Part shown: in pieces, positions 34,512 through 42,419 of the stretch
Numbering within the stretch: position 1 is the first letter of the stretch
Layout of the letters: every line of letters begins with the position of its first letter
Assembly (NCBI GenBank): GCA_963931105.1
Contig: OZ007004.1
Location: 1,178,001-1,242,000, forward strand
DNA length: 64,000 bases
Direction of reading: 5' to 3'
Source: UMGS1590 sp900552455
Lineage (GTDB): Bacteria; Bacillota; Peptococcia; Peptococcales; Peptococcaceae
The notes under the pieces: model-generated
The model's database searches: none
The model's input: the letters and a program-made list of their open reading frames with translations, nothing else
Told to the model about the DNA's origin: nothing
Program-made: the position numbers and the translations under genes

Positions 34512-34772
34512 ATGAAGAACAGGGTGTTTTCTGGTGATAACAAGATTATTCAACTAGATGGGATGGTCATTCTATCAGAAGATACCGTACCGATCTGGGA
34601 AAAATCAAACCTGACGCTCAAAGAAGCTGCGGCCTATTCTGGCATTGGTGTGAACAAGCTGCGTGAACTCAGCAATGACGAGCGCTGTTCCTTTGTACTG
34701 TGGGTAGGTGGCAAGCGCCTCATCAAGCGACGTTTGTTGGATGAATTCATAGAGCAGACGTACTCTATTTGA
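34512..34772 (+). CDS. xis: Excisionase, Tn916 Xis type
   Basis: 86 residues. The part after residue 26 (VPIWEKSNLTLKEAAAYSGI then NKLRELSND) follows the Tn916 Xis pattern: PIWE opening, winged-helix, and a basic C-terminal wing (GGKRLIKRRLLDEFIE). Xis bends DNA at the element ends to favour excision. It precedes the integrase, as in Tn916, with a hairpin between them. An N-terminal extension of about 20 residues is longer than in Tn916 Xis; a start at an internal methionine is possible. Confidence 0.85.
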   Translation: MKNRVFSGDNKIIQLDGMVILSEDTVPIWEKSNLTLKEAAAYSGIGVNKLRELSNDERCSFVLWVGGKRLIKRRLLDEFIEQTYSI

Positions 34773-34789
34773 TAATCAGTGAAAAAGGG

Positions 34790-34831
34790 GCCTTGGTATG
34801 ATACAATGAAAGTGTCATATCAAGGCTCTTT
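34790..34831 (+). terminator. Hairpin between xis and int
   Basis: GCCTTGGTATGATAC (34790-34804) pairs GTGTCATATCAAGGC (34812-34826), two mismatches, followed by TCTTT. It may lower read-through into the integrase. Confidence 0.7.
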
Positions 34832-34854
34832 CCATTACGGAAAGGAGTTTGAAA

Positions 34855-36045
34855 ATGTCTGGACGAAGAAAAGACCACAAAGGACGCGTCTTGAAAGAAG
34901 GAGAGAGCCAACGCAAAGATCACAAATATCAGTTCCGTTACAGAGATCTTCATGGAAAGCGGCAAACCATTTATGCCAATGATTTGAACACACTTCGTGA
35001 GAAGGAAAAAGTCATTCGTAAAATGCTGGATGAAGAGATTGATTATCCTGCCGGAAAGATCACTGTCATTGAGCTTTTGGAACGTTACATCCGTTTGAAA
35101 CAAGGTGTTCGTTACAACACGAAGGTGGGGTATAATTTTGTGCTAAATCTGGTGAAGCAAGAGGACTTCGGCAACATGTACGTTCGTGACATTAAGATGT
35201 CAGATGTGCAGTTGTGGGTCATCAAGCTTCATGAGGACGGCAGAGGATATAGTACTATCACCAGTGTGCGTGGCGTGCTCAAGCCTGCTTTCCAGATGGC
35301 GTGTAACGAGGATGTGATCCGGAAGAATCCGTTCGCGTTCAAGCTGACGGATTATGTACCGAACGATTCAAAGAAACGTGCCGTACTGACGGAAGAGCAG
35401 CAGGAGATCTGGATGAGCTTTATCCGAGAAGATCGGACATATTCCAAGTATTACGATGAGTTTGTCGTGCTTTTGGGAACCGGAATGCGCGTCAGTGAAT
35501 TCTGTGGGCTTACAAAGAGCGATCTGGATTTTGAACAGCGGCGGATCCGTGTGGATCACCAGCTTGTCCGCGACCGAAACGGCAGATATTACGTCGAGAA
35601 AACAAAAACGGAAGCTGGGTGTCGTTTTATCCCGATGACGGAAGAAGTTTATCAGAGCTTGCAGAAGATCGTTGCCCGGCGCAAGCAGCTTAAAACAGAG
35701 ATGGTCGTGGATGGTTACAGCGGATTTATCTTGCTGGATAAGAATGATCGGCCAAAAGTAGCGCTACATATTGAAAACGCGTGCCGTTGGGCGCTGAAAA
35801 AGTACAAGAAGCTGCATCCTGAGCAACCACTCCCGCATATAACCCCGCATGTGTTTCGACATACATTCTGCACGAATATGGCAAATGCAGGGATGAACAT
35901 CAAAAATCTACAATATTTGATGGGGCATTCTGACGCTGGCGTGACAATGAATGTTTACACCCATATGAGTTATATACAGGCTGAGGCGCAAATGGCAGAA
36001 ATTCTGGCGTTTCCGACCAAAGAGACACAAGCTATTTCGGGGTAA
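34855..36045 (+). CDS. int: Tyrosine integrase, Tn916 type
   Basis: 396 residues. An N-terminal arm-binding domain (basic, KDHKYQFRYRDLHGKRQTIYA in part) and a SAM-like core-binding domain precede the catalytic domain. The catalytic set is visible: Arg in GTGMRVSEFCGL, His-x-x-Arg in HVFRHTFCTNM, His in GHSDAG and the tyrosine nucleophile in MNVYTHMSY. It recombines the 19-base core in the phosphatase gene. ATG start after AAAGGAG; a TTG two codons earlier was not used. Ends 163 bases before the restored phosphatase. Confidence 0.93.
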   Translation: MSGRRKDHKGRVLKEGESQRKDHKYQFRYRDLHGKRQTIYANDLNTLREKEKVIRKMLDEEIDYPAGKITVIELLERYIRLKQGVRYNTKVGYNFVLNLVKQEDFGNMYVRDIKMSDVQLWVIKLHEDGRGYSTITSVRGVLKPAFQMACNEDVIRKNPFAFKLTDYVPNDSKKRAVLTEEQQEIWMSFIREDRTYSKYYDEFVVLLGTGMRVSEFCGLTKSDLDFEQRRIRVDHQLVRDRNGRYYVEKTKTEAGCRFIPMTEEVYQSLQKIVARRKQLKTEMVVDGYSGFILLDKNDRPKVALHIENACRWALKKYKKLHPEQPLPHITPHVFRHTFCTNMANAGMNIKNLQYLMGHSDAGVTMNVYTHMSYIQAEAQMAEILAFPTKETQAISG

Positions 36046-36065
36046 AAACAGCGGTACGTTTTACG

Positions 36066-36181
36066 CCAGATTTACACCAGTTCAGGGAATTTTGGCGTAG
36101 ATTTACGGAGATTTATGTACGATCTGTATTTTAGGAAGATGTCAGATAAAACGCCGCAAAGCCTGTCGTATCAAGGGCTTG
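36066..36181. repeat. Right-end arm-type repeats
   Basis: CCAGATTTACACCA (36066-36079) and CGTATCAAGGGCTTG (36167-36181) match 19615-19628 (13 of 14) and 19576-19590 (identical) at the left end. Likely arm sites for the integrase or Xis. Confidence 0.6.
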
Positions 36182-36207
36182 GAGGCTTATGAAGGGTTGT
36201 ATGCAAA

Positions 36208-36663
36208 ATGAGAAAAATCCTATTTGTCTGCCACGGCAATATCTGCCGGCCGGCGATGGCGGAGGCGATGTGTCGGGAAATGCTGCGGGAACGCGGGATT
36301 TCGGATGTTGTGGTGGATTCGGCGGCGACGTCGCGGGAAGAGATCGGCAATCGGATGTATCCGCCGGCGCAGGCGAAGCTGCGCGAAAAGGGTGTGCCGA
36401 TCGGTGAGCATCGGGCGCGACAGTTGACGCGAGCGGATTATGACGACTGTGACTGGCTGATCGGAATGGATGCTGCGAATATGCGCAATATGGCACGCAT
36501 CTGCGGCGGTGATCCGGCGCGGAAGATGCACCGTTTGCTGGAGCTTTGCGGCGAAGCGCGAGACATTGCGGATCCGTGGTACACGGGCGATTTTGAGCAG
36601 ACGTACGAGGATTTGTCGCTGGGGCTGGAAGCGTTGTTGGCGCAGCTTGAGAAGGATAAATGA
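36208..36663 (+). CDS. Low-molecular-weight protein tyrosine phosphatase
   Basis: 151 residues, complete. The P-loop FVCHGNICRPAMAEAM gives the CX5R motif (CHGNICR), and the general-acid aspartate lies in IADPWYTGDFEQTY. The first ten codons come from the mobile element's right end and differ from the left stump at one residue (MRK against MKK) and at several silent bases, so integration restored the gene with a slightly different 5' end and a new promoter region. GAAGGG is the nearest ribosome-binding-like sequence. Substrate unknown; relatives act on bacterial tyrosine kinases or stress proteins. Confidence 0.9.
   Translation: MRKILFVCHGNICRPAMAEAMCREMLRERGISDVVVDSAATSREEIGNRMYPPAQAKLREKGVPIGEHRARQLTRADYDDCDWLIGMDAANMRNMARICGGDPARKMHRLLELCGEARDIADPWYTGDFEQTYEDLSLGLEALLAQLEKDK
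36223..36241. repeat. attR core repeat
   Basis: Same 19 bases as 19532-19550, inside codons 6-12 of the phosphatase gene. Confidence 0.85.
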
Positions 36664-36784
36664 AACGTGGTGATAGCCATAGTGATTAGCTATGATTACT
36701 GACATTTTTTGTCCAACATTTTGCTGGTGAAATTGTATATAATTCTACTTTAGAAAATGATAATAAAATGAAGGAGTAGAAGAA

Positions 36785-37897
36785 ATGAATTTGACAACAC
36801 CATTTCGTTATGATTATGTTGGCAGTTTTTTGCGCCCAGAAGAGTTGAAGCAAGCGCGCGCGGATCACGAAGCGGGGCACATTGATGATGCAGCGCTGAA
36901 AGCTATGGAAGATGCAGCAATTACGGAGCTTATCGCCAAGCAGAAAGCGGCTGGCTATCACGTGATCACTGATGGCGAGTTCCGTCGCTCCACCTGGCAC
37001 TTGGATTTCATGTGGGGTTTCGAGGGCGTTGGTCATAAGGCGACGGAGCGTGGGCTGCAGTTTCAAGGAGAGGCGGCGAAGATTGACGACACGTTTCTGA
37101 CTGGGAAAATTTCGCTGAAAGAGCATCCTTTTGTGGAGCATTTTAAATTTGTTAAGCAATTTGAGGATGAAAATACTGTAGCCAAACAAACGATTCCGGC
37201 GCCAGCGCAATTTCTGGAACAGTTTATCATGCCAATGAATGCGGAGAGTACGTACCAGATCTATGACAGCGAAGAAGAACTGGTGGCAGATATTGTGGCG
37301 GGCTATAAGCAAGTGATTCGTGCACTCTACGATGCTGGCTGCCGCAATTTGCAGCTTGATGACTGCACCTGGGGGCTGTTGGTGGATGATCGCAATACGC
37401 AGTTTTTTGCGACGGATGAAGCTGGGCTGGAACGTATCAAGAAGCTGTTCCTGGAGATTAACAACCTGGCAATCGCAGATAAGCCGGAGGATATGATTAT
37501 CAATACGCACATTTGTCGCGGGAATTTCCATTCCACCTGGGCCTGCAGTGGTCCTTACGATGCGATTGCGGAGCTTGTGTTCGCAAAAGAAAATGTCGAC
37601 GCGCTCTATCTCGAATTTGATGATGCGCGCTCCGGCAGTTTTGATTGTTTGCGCGAATTGAGTCCGGATAAAAAGGTAGTGCTCGGTTTGGTGACGACGA
37701 AGTCGCCGGTGCTCGAAGACAAGGAGAAGGTGATCGCGCGTATTCGCGAAGCGGCGGAGATTGTGCCGCTGGAGCGTCTCTATCTGAGTCCGCAGTGTGG
37801 GTTTGCGTCCTGCGAAATTGGCAATAAACTGACAGAAGAGGAACAGTGGGCAAAGCTTGCGCTTGTCAAGGAAATTGCCGAAGAAGTTTGGGGTTAA
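36785..37897 (+). CDS. MetE-like cobalamin-independent methionine synthase family protein (YxjG/YxjH type)
   Basis: 370 residues, matching only the C-terminal catalytic half of MetE. YDYVGSFLRP at the start, QLDDCTWG in the middle, NTHICRGNFHSTWA with the zinc-binding His-x-Cys, and LSPQCGFAS with the last cysteine ligand. The YxjG/YxjH group uses a methyl donor other than the long folate chain in several Bacillota; the true donor here is unknown. AAGGAG precedes the start. Confidence 0.88.
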   Translation: MNLTTPFRYDYVGSFLRPEELKQARADHEAGHIDDAALKAMEDAAITELIAKQKAAGYHVITDGEFRRSTWHLDFMWGFEGVGHKATERGLQFQGEAAKIDDTFLTGKISLKEHPFVEHFKFVKQFEDENTVAKQTIPAPAQFLEQFIMPMNAESTYQIYDSEEELVADIVAGYKQVIRALYDAGCRNLQLDDCTWGLLVDDRNTQFFATDEAGLERIKKLFLEINNLAIADKPEDMIINTHICRGNFHSTWACSGPYDAIAELVFAKENVDALYLEFDDARSGSFDCLRELSPDKKVVLGLVTTKSPVLEDKEKVIARIREAAEIVPLERLYLSPQCGFASCEIGNKLTEEEQWAKLALVKEIAEEVWG

Positions 37898-37906
37898 TCT
37901 GGATAC

Positions 37907-37942
37907 AACAAAAACGGCATGGCGCGCCATGCCGTTTTTGTT
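37907..37942. terminator. Perfect 17-bp hairpin terminator, bidirectional
   Basis: Arms 37907-37923 and 37926-37942 pair over all 17 bases with two bases in between, with A and T runs inside the arms. It separates convergent genes. Confidence 0.8.
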
Positions 37943-37949
37943 ATGTGAT

Positions 37950-39230
37950 TTAACGTCTGGTGAAGATGACGCTTTCTGTGAGGCCGTTTGCGCCGCTGAT
38001 GGCCTGCACATCATAGCCCATCACTTCTGCAACGAAGCGGATCGGCACCATGGTGCGGCCGTCGCTGTTGATGTACGGCGCGGCGTCCATCTGATAGACG
38101 GTGCCGTTGACGGCGTAGTGGTTGTAGCCGATGGTCATGGTGAGCACGGTGTCGTCGAAGGTGGTGGTGATGGTGCGGACGTGGCTGTCGTAGGCAACTT
38201 CTGCACCGAGCAGTTCACCGATGGCGCGATATGGCACGTAGGTGCGGCCATTCTGGACGACGGCGGCGGTGTCGATCTCGACGGTGCGGCCGTCGACGTC
38301 GATGACGTTGGCGCCGATATCAAAACGCATGTGCTCTGGTTTGTATTCGTACTCGGCGAGCGGGATCACAACGGGCGCGTCGTTTGGATCGAGGCGCAGC
38401 TGCAGGGTGCTGCCGGTGGAGAGCAGGCCGCTGACGCTGAAGCGTGCGATACCGTTGGCGTCGGTGAGGGCGAGCACGTTGGAAACGGTGACGTTGTTGG
38501 AGGTGGTGTTGATATAGACTGGCACGCCTTCGCCGACGGAGAGGCCGTTGTCACGCAGGAGCGCGAGCTGTACGTCGGTAGCGCTGGAGCCGCTGTCGAC
38601 GGAGATGGCGGTGGACAGGGTCTGGTTGCGTGGATCAGAAATAAGGAAGGAATCCACGCCGATGCCGCGGATCTTGGTCGAGACGACCATCATGGCGACG
38701 TCGTTTGCCGGGGTGGCGTCGACGGTGACGGTGCGATCGCTGACGGTATTACCGCTGAGCTCGTATGGCCAGTAGTTGGTGACGGCGTTTGGATCGATGG
38801 TGCCGGTCGGCATGTAGAGAGCGTGGAGCTCGTAGGTGCCCTTGGCGTCAAGGGTGAGATTGAAGCGCTGTGATTGGATGAGCGCTGCGGCGTCCATGAT
38901 CAGCACGCCCTGGCGGCTGGTCTGGTGCATGTAGACATTGCTGCCGAGGGAGAGCTCGATGACGTCGAGCCCGTCAGAAACGCGATCGTTTTCATCGGTG
39001 GCCCAGATGTAAACTTTTCCAGTCGGGTTGGTCGTGAGGGCGTTTCCGTTGGCATCGCGCAGGGTGATGGTCGTGGAAAAGCTCTGGTAAGGATCTACGC
39101 TGACACCGCCGGTGCTGATCGTGGAACGGCTCGCGGCGGCGTCGGCGGCAAATGCGTCGCTTTCCAGGCAGACGCTGGCGGCAAAGCAGATCAGCACGAG
39201 TGCAAAAAGCTGCAGTATGCGTTTATACAT
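37950..39230 (-). CDS. Secreted protein with C-terminal copper-amine-oxidase-N domain
   Basis: 426 residues with a signal peptide (ILQLFALVLICFAASVCLES). The C-terminal 130 residues contain two copies of the stalk repeat, GRTYVPYRAIGELLGAEVAYD and GRTMVPIRFVAEVMGYDV (first written in part), found in wall-associated proteins of Bacillota. The middle looks like immunoglobulin-like beta repeats. Probably attached to the cell surface, function unknown. A related repeat occurs in the carboxypeptidase at 43787-45124. Confidence 0.82.
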   Translation of the reverse strand: MYKRILQLFALVLICFAASVCLESDAFAADAAASRSTISTGGVSVDPYQSFSTTITLRDANGNALTTNPTGKVYIWATDENDRVSDGLDVIELSLGSNVYMHQTSRQGVLIMDAAALIQSQRFNLTLDAKGTYELHALYMPTGTIDPNAVTNYWPYELSGNTVSDRTVTVDATPANDVAMMVVSTKIRGIGVDSFLISDPRNQTLSTAISVDSGSSATDVQLALLRDNGLSVGEGVPVYINTTSNNVTVSNVLALTDANGIARFSVSGLLSTGSTLQLRLDPNDAPVVIPLAEYEYKPEHMRFDIGANVIDVDGRTVEIDTAAVVQNGRTYVPYRAIGELLGAEVAYDSHVRTITTTFDDTVLTMTIGYNHYAVNGTVYQMDAAPYINSDGRTMVPIRFVAEVMGYDVQAISGANGLTESVIFTRR

Positions 39231-39307
39231 GATCGTTTCTCCTTTGTTTTTCGCTACCTTTTATTTTAGCAAATATTTGCGCAAAGGTCATGACAATAAA
39301 ATGACAA

Positions 39308-39337
39308 ACGGACCATTTCTGTTGGGAAATGGTCCGT
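39308..39337 (-). terminator. Terminator after the zinc-ribbon gene
   Basis: ACGGACCATTTC (39308-39319) and GAAATGGTCCGT (39326-39337), perfect 12-base arms; on the minus strand followed by TTGTCATTTTATT. Confidence 0.75.
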
Positions 39338-39344
39338 GCTGGTT

Positions 39345-41075
39345 TTAGCTGATCTGTTGGATGAAGAGGATGGTTTTGTCTGGCGCGAGGGCGCTGTTGC
39401 CGTAGCCGCTGATGTAGAAGGAATGGTCGCCGTAAGCGTAGGTGCCGGCGAAATAGCCTTCGTCCATGCCGTAGAAAGCGAAGCCGCTTTCGTTTGCTGG
39501 CGCGGTGCCGACTTCGAGGGCGATGCCGAGCACGGCGGAAAGATCTTCGACGCTGAGCGTGCTTGGCGCATTTTTGATGACAAAACCGAGATCTGCCCAG
39601 ACGACGCCGGTCGCCACAGCGGTGGTGGATGGGAAGGTTGGCATATCCGGGATCTCGACGGTGTATTCGGTGTCTTCGTCCTCATCATCGTCGGTGGTCG
39701 TGGTGGTTGTCGTCGTGGAATCGTTGCCAGGCGTGGTTGGCGTGGTGGTCGTCGGCGGAACGGTCACTGTTGGCGGCGTGGAGGTCGTTCCGTCGCCGGT
39801 GGTGGTATCTCCTCCGGTGGATGGATCGGAGGTGCCGTTTGGAGTGGTGTCGACGACTGGTGTGGTATTGTCGTAGCTCATTGGCACGACGCTGTAGCTC
39901 TGGCTGCCGGACAGGAGCGGCGTCAGATCATAATCTTTTTGCGCCTGAGCAGACAGTGGGACGGTTTCGCCCTGGAACTGCACGGCAAAATTGCCGCCTT
40001 CGCCGCGGAAGACGATGTATTGATCGTCGCCGATGACAGAAAGGGAGCCTGGTCCGTAGGTGCCGGCGAGTTCGGCGTAGGTTTTGCCGACAATGTTGAA
40101 GGCGTCACCGTTGACGCTCATGCTTTCGGCCATGGTGCCGTCCTGGCCGACGCGGCCAGCGATGTAGTTGGATTCAAACGCCGGATTTGTGATCAGTCCG
40201 CCGGATTTGTCGCTCGATGCGGCGAGCTGGATGTGGTCGGCGTCGGTGAGCACAAAGATGTAGGTGTTGCCGTTTTCATCTTCGTAGGTGTATTTGTTGT
40301 CGGCAAAATCAAGCGGATAAACCTTATCGCCGATGGTCCAGCGATACTGGGCGGTGCCGATCTTTTCGATGACGCTGCCTTCGTTGTAGTGGCGCCAGTG
40401 ACCAACGATGGTATCTTCTGCCAGGCTGGTGTCCGGCGCGATGGTGTCGGCGTTTTTGACTTGCTCCGCTGGATCGGTCTGCGGTGTGGTGTCGAAGAAA
40501 TCGGTGAAGAGATACACAGCGGCGATCGCTGCGAGCAGGATGCCGATGATCAGCGCGGTCGCTGTCAGAAGTTTTTTGCGGCGCTCCTGCATTGGATCTT
40601 CTGAAAGATCGTCGCTGTCGCCGTCTTCTTCGAGCAGGAAAGCTGGCAACTGTGGTTTGTTTGCGGCCTCGTTTTCCTCTGACGATTCTTCGGCGTCTTC
40701 TGAAGATGCTTCGCCAGCGTCGTCGGTTTCTGTGGCTTCTTCATCATGCGCTTCGCTGTCATCTGACGATTCCTCGTCAGATGCTTCGGCGTTTTCCGGC
40801 GATCCTTCGTCGGTCGTATCTGTATCTGCAGCAACTGCATCTGGTGCGGTTGCGGTTTGTTCTTCTCCGGCTTCTGCTTCGTCCAGCGCTTCCGTCAGGG
40901 CATCTGCGGCTGCCTGTGCTTCGTCATCCGGCGCGGTTTCTGTTGGCTTTTCGTGCAGCGCTTCCAGCGGCGGCATCACGCGCGTCATATCGCTGACGTC
41001 CTGGCCAAGGGGCTTGCCGCATTTTTTGCAGAAACGTCCGTCCTGGCCGTCGGCGTGACAATGTGGACATTGCAT
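39345..41075 (-). CDS. Zinc-ribbon membrane protein with low-complexity regions
   Basis: 576 residues. An N-terminal zinc ribbon (CPHCHADGQDGRFCKKCG), then about 110 residues very rich in Glu, Asp and Ala, then one membrane helix near residue 170 (LLTATALIIGILLAAIAAVYLF). The extracytoplasmic part contains a threonine-rich stretch near residues 400-480 (runs of TTTT and TPTTPG), followed by a folded C-terminus with no family I know. The pattern of cytoplasmic ribbon, helix and external domain resembles surface sensors of clostridia. The Thr and Glu runs are real and in frame. GGAGATGATCCC precedes the start. Confidence 0.8.
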   Translation of the reverse strand: MQCPHCHADGQDGRFCKKCGKPLGQDVSDMTRVMPPLEALHEKPTETAPDDEAQAAADALTEALDEAEAGEEQTATAPDAVAADTDTTDEGSPENAEASDEESSDDSEAHDEEATETDDAGEASSEDAEESSEENEAANKPQLPAFLLEEDGDSDDLSEDPMQERRKKLLTATALIIGILLAAIAAVYLFTDFFDTTPQTDPAEQVKNADTIAPDTSLAEDTIVGHWRHYNEGSVIEKIGTAQYRWTIGDKVYPLDFADNKYTYEDENGNTYIFVLTDADHIQLAASSDKSGGLITNPAFESNYIAGRVGQDGTMAESMSVNGDAFNIVGKTYAELAGTYGPGSLSVIGDDQYIVFRGEGGNFAVQFQGETVPLSAQAQKDYDLTPLLSGSQSYSVVPMSYDNTTPVVDTTPNGTSDPSTGGDTTTGDGTTSTPPTVTVPPTTTTPTTPGNDSTTTTTTTTDDDEDEDTEYTVEIPDMPTFPSTTAVATGVVWADLGFVIKNAPSTLSVEDLSAVLGIALEVGTAPANESGFAFYGMDEGYFAGTYAYGDHSFYISGYGNSALAPDKTILFIQQIS

Positions 41076-41251
41076 GGGATCATCTCCTTTGCTGAAGGAA
41101 ATTGTTAAAGATCTATTATGTTCATTATCACAAAAAATTTCCTGCGGTGCAAGGCTTTCGTGTCTGGATATGGTAAAAACGATCGCGTTTGTGCTTGCGG
41201 ACAGTGCGTGCTATACTGGTAACAAGTTCAATGAGAAGGAAGGAATCTGTA

Positions 41252-41896
41252 ATGGAAGAAAAAGACATCACCCGCTCCTGCATCGACTGCCATGTTGTCA
41301 ACTGTCGCCGTGGCGAGGAAGGAAAATATCCTGATTTTTGTCTCACCACCAATGTTCCCGACGAGATCCAGAACCGCGCCATGGATCTTCTGCGCGAGCC
41401 GGAGAACAATCGCATCGCTGTTTCTGCTGCCGAAGTGGAATATGAAGGCTACGGCAAGCGCACGCGCGTGGAGGAAGTCATCCAGTTTGCCCGCAAGATC
41501 GGCGCGCACAAGCTTGGCATCGCCACCTGCGCCGGGCTGCTCGACGAATCGCGCACGCTGGCAAAGATCCTGCGCACCAACGGTTTCGAGGTCTACGGCG
41601 CCGTCTGCAAAATGGGCGCCAATCCAAAGGTTTCCATCGGCATCCCGAAAGAATGTGAAGCCGTCGGTGTGAATATGTGCAACCCGATCATGCAGGCGCT
41701 CGCCCTCAACGAAGCCCACACCGATCTCAATCTCATCATGGGCCTGTGCGTTGGTCACGACAGTCTCTTCATTAAATATTCCGACGCCCTCGTCACCTCC
41801 GTCGTCACCAAAGACCGCGTGCTCGGCCACAATCCATGCGTGGCGCTCTATCAGTACGACAAATATTACAAGCGTCTCCAGGAACCGCAGGATTGA
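41252..41896 (+). CDS. DUF1847 metal-binding protein
   Basis: 214 residues, cysteine-rich. CIDCHVVNCRRG at the N-terminus and IATCAGLLDE, NMCNPIMQA and LCVGHDSLFIK further on match DUF1847. The cysteines suggest a metal or Fe-S centre; no reaction known. Start at MEEKD after AAGGAAGG. It ends in the ribosome binding site of the next gene, so the two are likely co-translated. Confidence 0.82.
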   Translation: MEEKDITRSCIDCHVVNCRRGEEGKYPDFCLTTNVPDEIQNRAMDLLREPENNRIAVSAAEVEYEGYGKRTRVEEVIQFARKIGAHKLGIATCAGLLDESRTLAKILRTNGFEVYGAVCKMGANPKVSIGIPKECEAVGVNMCNPIMQALALNEAHTDLNLIMGLCVGHDSLFIKYSDALVTSVVTKDRVLGHNPCVALYQYDKYYKRLQEPQD

Positions 41897-41907
41897 GGAG
41901 GCGCACA

Positions 41908-42342
41908 ATGACATTCCGAAACGCCACGATGGACGATTTTGACATCGCCTTTGATTTTATCGAAAAGCTCTGGACCTACAACACCTACGACCGCGACGAA
42001 ATCCGCCGCGTTTACGCAGAGGTTCTCGCCGACGAGAACAGCTTCGCATTTTTCCTCACAGACGACGACCGCGTGCTGGGATTTTGTCACGGCGCATTTT
42101 TTAACACTTTCTGGCTCAGCGGCCAAACCTGTTATCTTTCGAGCCTCATCGTCGACGAGCGTGAGCGCGGCAAAGGCTACGGCCGTGCGCTCATGGACCA
42201 CGTCCGCGCGCTCGCCAGCCGACGCGGCTGCAAGGGCATCGTTCTCGACAGCGGCCTGCCACGCACAGACGCCCATGCATTTTACGAACACTACGGCTTC
42301 GAGAAAAGCTGCTATGGCTTCGATTATTATCTTGAGGTGTGA
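41908..42342 (+). CDS. GNAT-family N-acetyltransferase
   Basis: 144 residues. SSLIVDERERGKGYGRALMDHV is the acetyl-CoA binding motif (written in part), and AHAFYEHYGFEKS the C-terminal motif of GNAT enzymes. GAGGAGG precedes the ATG and overlaps the stop codon of the DUF1847 gene. Substrate unknown. Confidence 0.87.
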   Translation: MTFRNATMDDFDIAFDFIEKLWTYNTYDRDEIRRVYAEVLADENSFAFFLTDDDRVLGFCHGAFFNTFWLSGQTCYLSSLIVDERERGKGYGRALMDHVRALASRRGCKGIVLDSGLPRTDAHAFYEHYGFEKSCYGFDYYLEV

Positions 42343-42370
42343 GTGCTTGATGGATATTGCATAGAAAAAT

Positions 42371-42402
42371 AGAGCGCTTCGCAATCGTTGCGGAGCGCTC
42401 TT
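42371..42402. terminator. Terminator between convergent genes
   Basis: AGAGCGCT arm (42371-42378) pairs AGCGCTCT (42394-42401), with inner CGCAA/TTGCG. Weak T-tail. Between the acetyltransferase and isocitrate dehydrogenase. Confidence 0.6.
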
Positions 42403-42419
42403 GTGCGTTCGTAGAAAAT

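Larger units (their letters stand above)
19532..36241 (+). mobile_element. Integrative and mobilizable element, Tn916-type module, about 16.7 kb
   Basis: Bounded by a 19-base direct repeat at 19532-19550 and 36223-36241. Xis and tyrosine integrase lie at the right end; FtsK-like and Rep_trans proteins with a hairpin-rich gap between them follow the Tn916 orf21-oriT-orf20 order. No type IV secretion genes (VirB4, VirB6 or VirD4 homologues beyond the FtsK-like protein) were seen, so it should need a helper for transfer. Cargo occupies 19.9-30.4 kb and is AT-richer than both the flanks and the transfer module. Confidence 0.85.

Noticed and set aside
19532..36241. Complete conjugative element (ICE)
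   Set aside because: Int, Xis, FtsK-like and Rep_trans proteins are present, but no VirB4-, VirB6- or NlpC-type transfer genes follow. A mobilizable element fits better.
39664..39830. CRISPR-like or tandem repeat array
   Set aside because: The repeated GTGGT/GTCG pattern encodes the Thr-rich stalk in frame and lacks regular spacers.
40408..41058. 216-codon serine-rich plus-strand reading frame
   Set aside because: It is the complement of the acidic Glu/Asp/Ala tract of the zinc-ribbon gene; no ribosome binding site and no known domain.
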